Origin: an uncultured Luteimonas sp.
GTDB lineage: Bacteria; Pseudomonadota; Gammaproteobacteria; Xanthomonadales; Xanthomonadaceae
Reading direction: 5' to 3'
Assembly: GCA_938008415.1 (NCBI GenBank)
Contig: CALLKI010000013.1
Span: 1-8,725 of the forward strand
DNA: 8,725 bases
The notes beneath the pieces are model-generated. The model saw only the letters and a list, made by a program, of their open reading frames with translations. It was not told the origin of the DNA and made no database searches. How positions within the stretch are numbered: position 1 is the stretch's first letter; every line of letters begins with the position of its first letter. The position numbers were made by a program, and so were the translations under genes. Below, one piece after another: positions 6,540-8,725 of this stretch.

Positions 6540-6860
6540 TCACTTCTGACCGCCGGCGGAGATGCCGGTGATCTGGATTTCGGTGTAGTGCTGGCGGTGC
6601 CCCTGCCGCTTCATGTGGTGCTTGCGGCGGCGGAACTTGATGATGCGCACCTTCTCGCTGCGGCCGTGGCCGATGACCTTGGCGGTGACGGTGGCGCCCT
6701 TGACCGCGTCCCCGACGCGGACGCCGTCGCCGTCGCCCAGCATCAGGATGTTGTCGAACGTGATTTCCTTGCCGGCTTCGGCATCGAGCTTCTCGACGCG
6801 CAGCGTTTCGCCCTGCGCGACGCGGTACTGCTTGCCGCCGGTGACCAGAACTGCGTACAT
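6540..6860 (-). CDS. rplU: Large ribosomal subunit protein bL21
   Basis: bL21 binds 23S rRNA in the 50S subunit. The 106-residue product begins MYAVLVTGGKQYRV and contains FRRRKHHMKRQGHRQHYTEIQI, the basic family signature (here given as FRRRKHHMKRQG followed by HRQHYTEIQI), near the C-terminus. The frame stays open upstream to 6899, but the ATG at 6860 gives the canonical MYAV start and lies inside the predicted transcript. The Shine-Dalgarno sequence is weak: the upstream bases are GAAGCGAGACAACCC. The purine stretch GAAGCGAG partly coincides with the right arm of a leader inverted repeat, so initiation may be controlled by RNA structure. It is the first gene of rplU-rpmA, with a promoter at 6924-6953. 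Confidence 0.97.
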   Translation of the reverse strand: MYAVLVTGGKQYRVAQGETLRVEKLDAEAGKEITFDNILMLGDGDGVRVGDAVKGATVTAKVIGHGRSEKVRIIKFRRRKHHMKRQGHRQHYTEIQITGISAGGQK

Positions 6861-6870
6861 GGGTTGTCTC

Positions 6871-6920
6871 GCTTCTGTAGTTATTCTGCCAACTGCCACG
6901 CCACGGGGACGGACAGAAGC
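6871..6920 (-). promoter_or_regulatory. Inverted repeat in the rplU leader, possible translational control hairpin
   Basis: On the minus strand GCTTCTGT (6920-6913) is a perfect inverted match to ACAGAAGC (6878-6871), 34 nt apart. The right arm ends 10 nt before the rplU ATG and covers part of the only purine-rich stretch that could act as a Shine-Dalgarno sequence. A second CAGAA copy (6888-6884) could pair with the same left arm instead, so two exclusive folds are possible. Transcription probably starts inside the left arm (near 6917), which would shorten the stem to about 5-6 bp. The function is inference. Confidence 0.4.
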
Positions 6921-6923
6921 GGA

Positions 6924-6953
6924 ATTCTAGGGGATTCAGCAGGTTACGGTCAA
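6924..6953 (-). promoter_or_regulatory. Sigma-70 promoter of rplU-rpmA
   Basis: The minus strand shows TTGACC (plus-strand 6948-6953) and TAGAAT (6924-6929) separated by 18 nt, each five of six matches to consensus. A start near 6917 gives a leader of about 57 nt before the rplU ATG. No other promoter of comparable quality lies upstream of rplU on this strand. Confidence 0.75.
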
Positions 6954-6994
6954 GCCACCCCCCGTCCTGCGCCCGGGGCCGCGTCGGCACTGCC

Positions 6995-7011
6995 GTCCCG
7001 GCCGGCGGGAC
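6995..7011. repeat. GC-rich inverted repeat in the rplU-uvrA divergent gap
   Basis: GTCCCG (6995-7000) and CGGGAC (7006-7011) are perfect inverted arms with a 5-nt spacer. The site lies upstream of both divergent promoters, so it is not in either predicted mRNA. It could be a protein-binding dyad or a chance product of base composition. Apart from this dyad, the promoters and the rplU leader, I see nothing further in the 273-bp gap. Confidence 0.25.
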
Positions 7012-7040
7012 CGGCGCGGGGCGTGCCGGGATCCGGGCAT

Positions 7041-7069
7041 TTGCCCCGCCCCGGGCAGCCCGGTACGCT
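7041..7069 (+). promoter_or_regulatory. Candidate promoter of uvrA
   Basis: TTGCCC (7041-7046) and TACGCT (7064-7069) are separated by exactly 17 nt; each matches consensus at four of six positions. Transcription would start near 7076, about 58 nt before the uvrA ATG. The match is modest and the area is very GC-rich, so other starts are possible. Confidence 0.35.
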
Positions 7070-7133
7070 GGGGGATTGCCCCGCCGGCCACCTGCCTCCC
7101 CACCCCCCGCTGTCCCAACCCGGACCCTGCCAG

Positions 7134-8725
<1,592 letters not shown>

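Noticed and set aside
7021..7069. GC-rich self-complementary runs (CCGGGCATTTGCCCCG and neighbours) as a terminator or CRISPR-like repeat
   Set aside because: There is no T-tract and no regular repeat-spacer pattern. Short GC complementarity is expected at this base composition.

Overview
The window is a GC-rich stretch (roughly 70% G+C by eye) of an ordinary gammaproteobacterial chromosome. The gene order rplU-rpmA-obgE, convergent with rpsT, which is itself divergent from murJ-ribF-ileS, together with the high GC, points to the Xanthomonadaceae (Lysobacter, Luteimonas or Xanthomonas relatives). The genus assignment is inference, since no rRNA or other marker gene is present.

Layout, left to right. 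Positions 1-4513 hold a leftward operon transcribed murJ -> ribF -> ileS: the lipid II flippase, the FAD synthetase/flavokinase, and isoleucyl-tRNA synthetase, which runs off the left edge. ribF and ileS overlap by 4 nt (GTGA). Positions 4514-4647 are the divergent control region between murJ and rpsT. It carries a near-consensus sigma-70 promoter for rpsT and an 11-bp hairpin in the rpsT leader. rpsT (ribosomal protein S20) follows on the + strand and ends at an intrinsic terminator. obgE (5068-6135), rpmA (6262-6522) and rplU (6540-6860) all read leftward. rplU-rpmA is a tight two-gene ribosomal operon with its own promoter and a strong UUCG-loop terminator that separates it from obgE. A 273-bp divergent intergenic region then leads to uvrA (+), which runs off the right edge.

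The eight genes are core housekeeping functions: translation (IleS, S20, L21, L27), ribosome assembly and growth control (ObgE), cell-wall lipid II export (MurJ), flavin cofactor synthesis (RibF) and nucleotide excision repair (UvrA). All reading frames are intact, and ileS and uvrA are cut only by the window edges. I found no mobile element, CRISPR array, tRNA, rRNA, toxin-antitoxin or defence module, and no previously undescribed multi-gene system. What merits a second look is small-scale regulation and sequence detail: structured leaders in front of rpsT and rplU, a possible near-leaderless start of ribF, a terminator decoupling obgE from rpmA, a serine at the usual Asp39 position of MurJ, and a perfect 9-nt triple repeat inside obgE.
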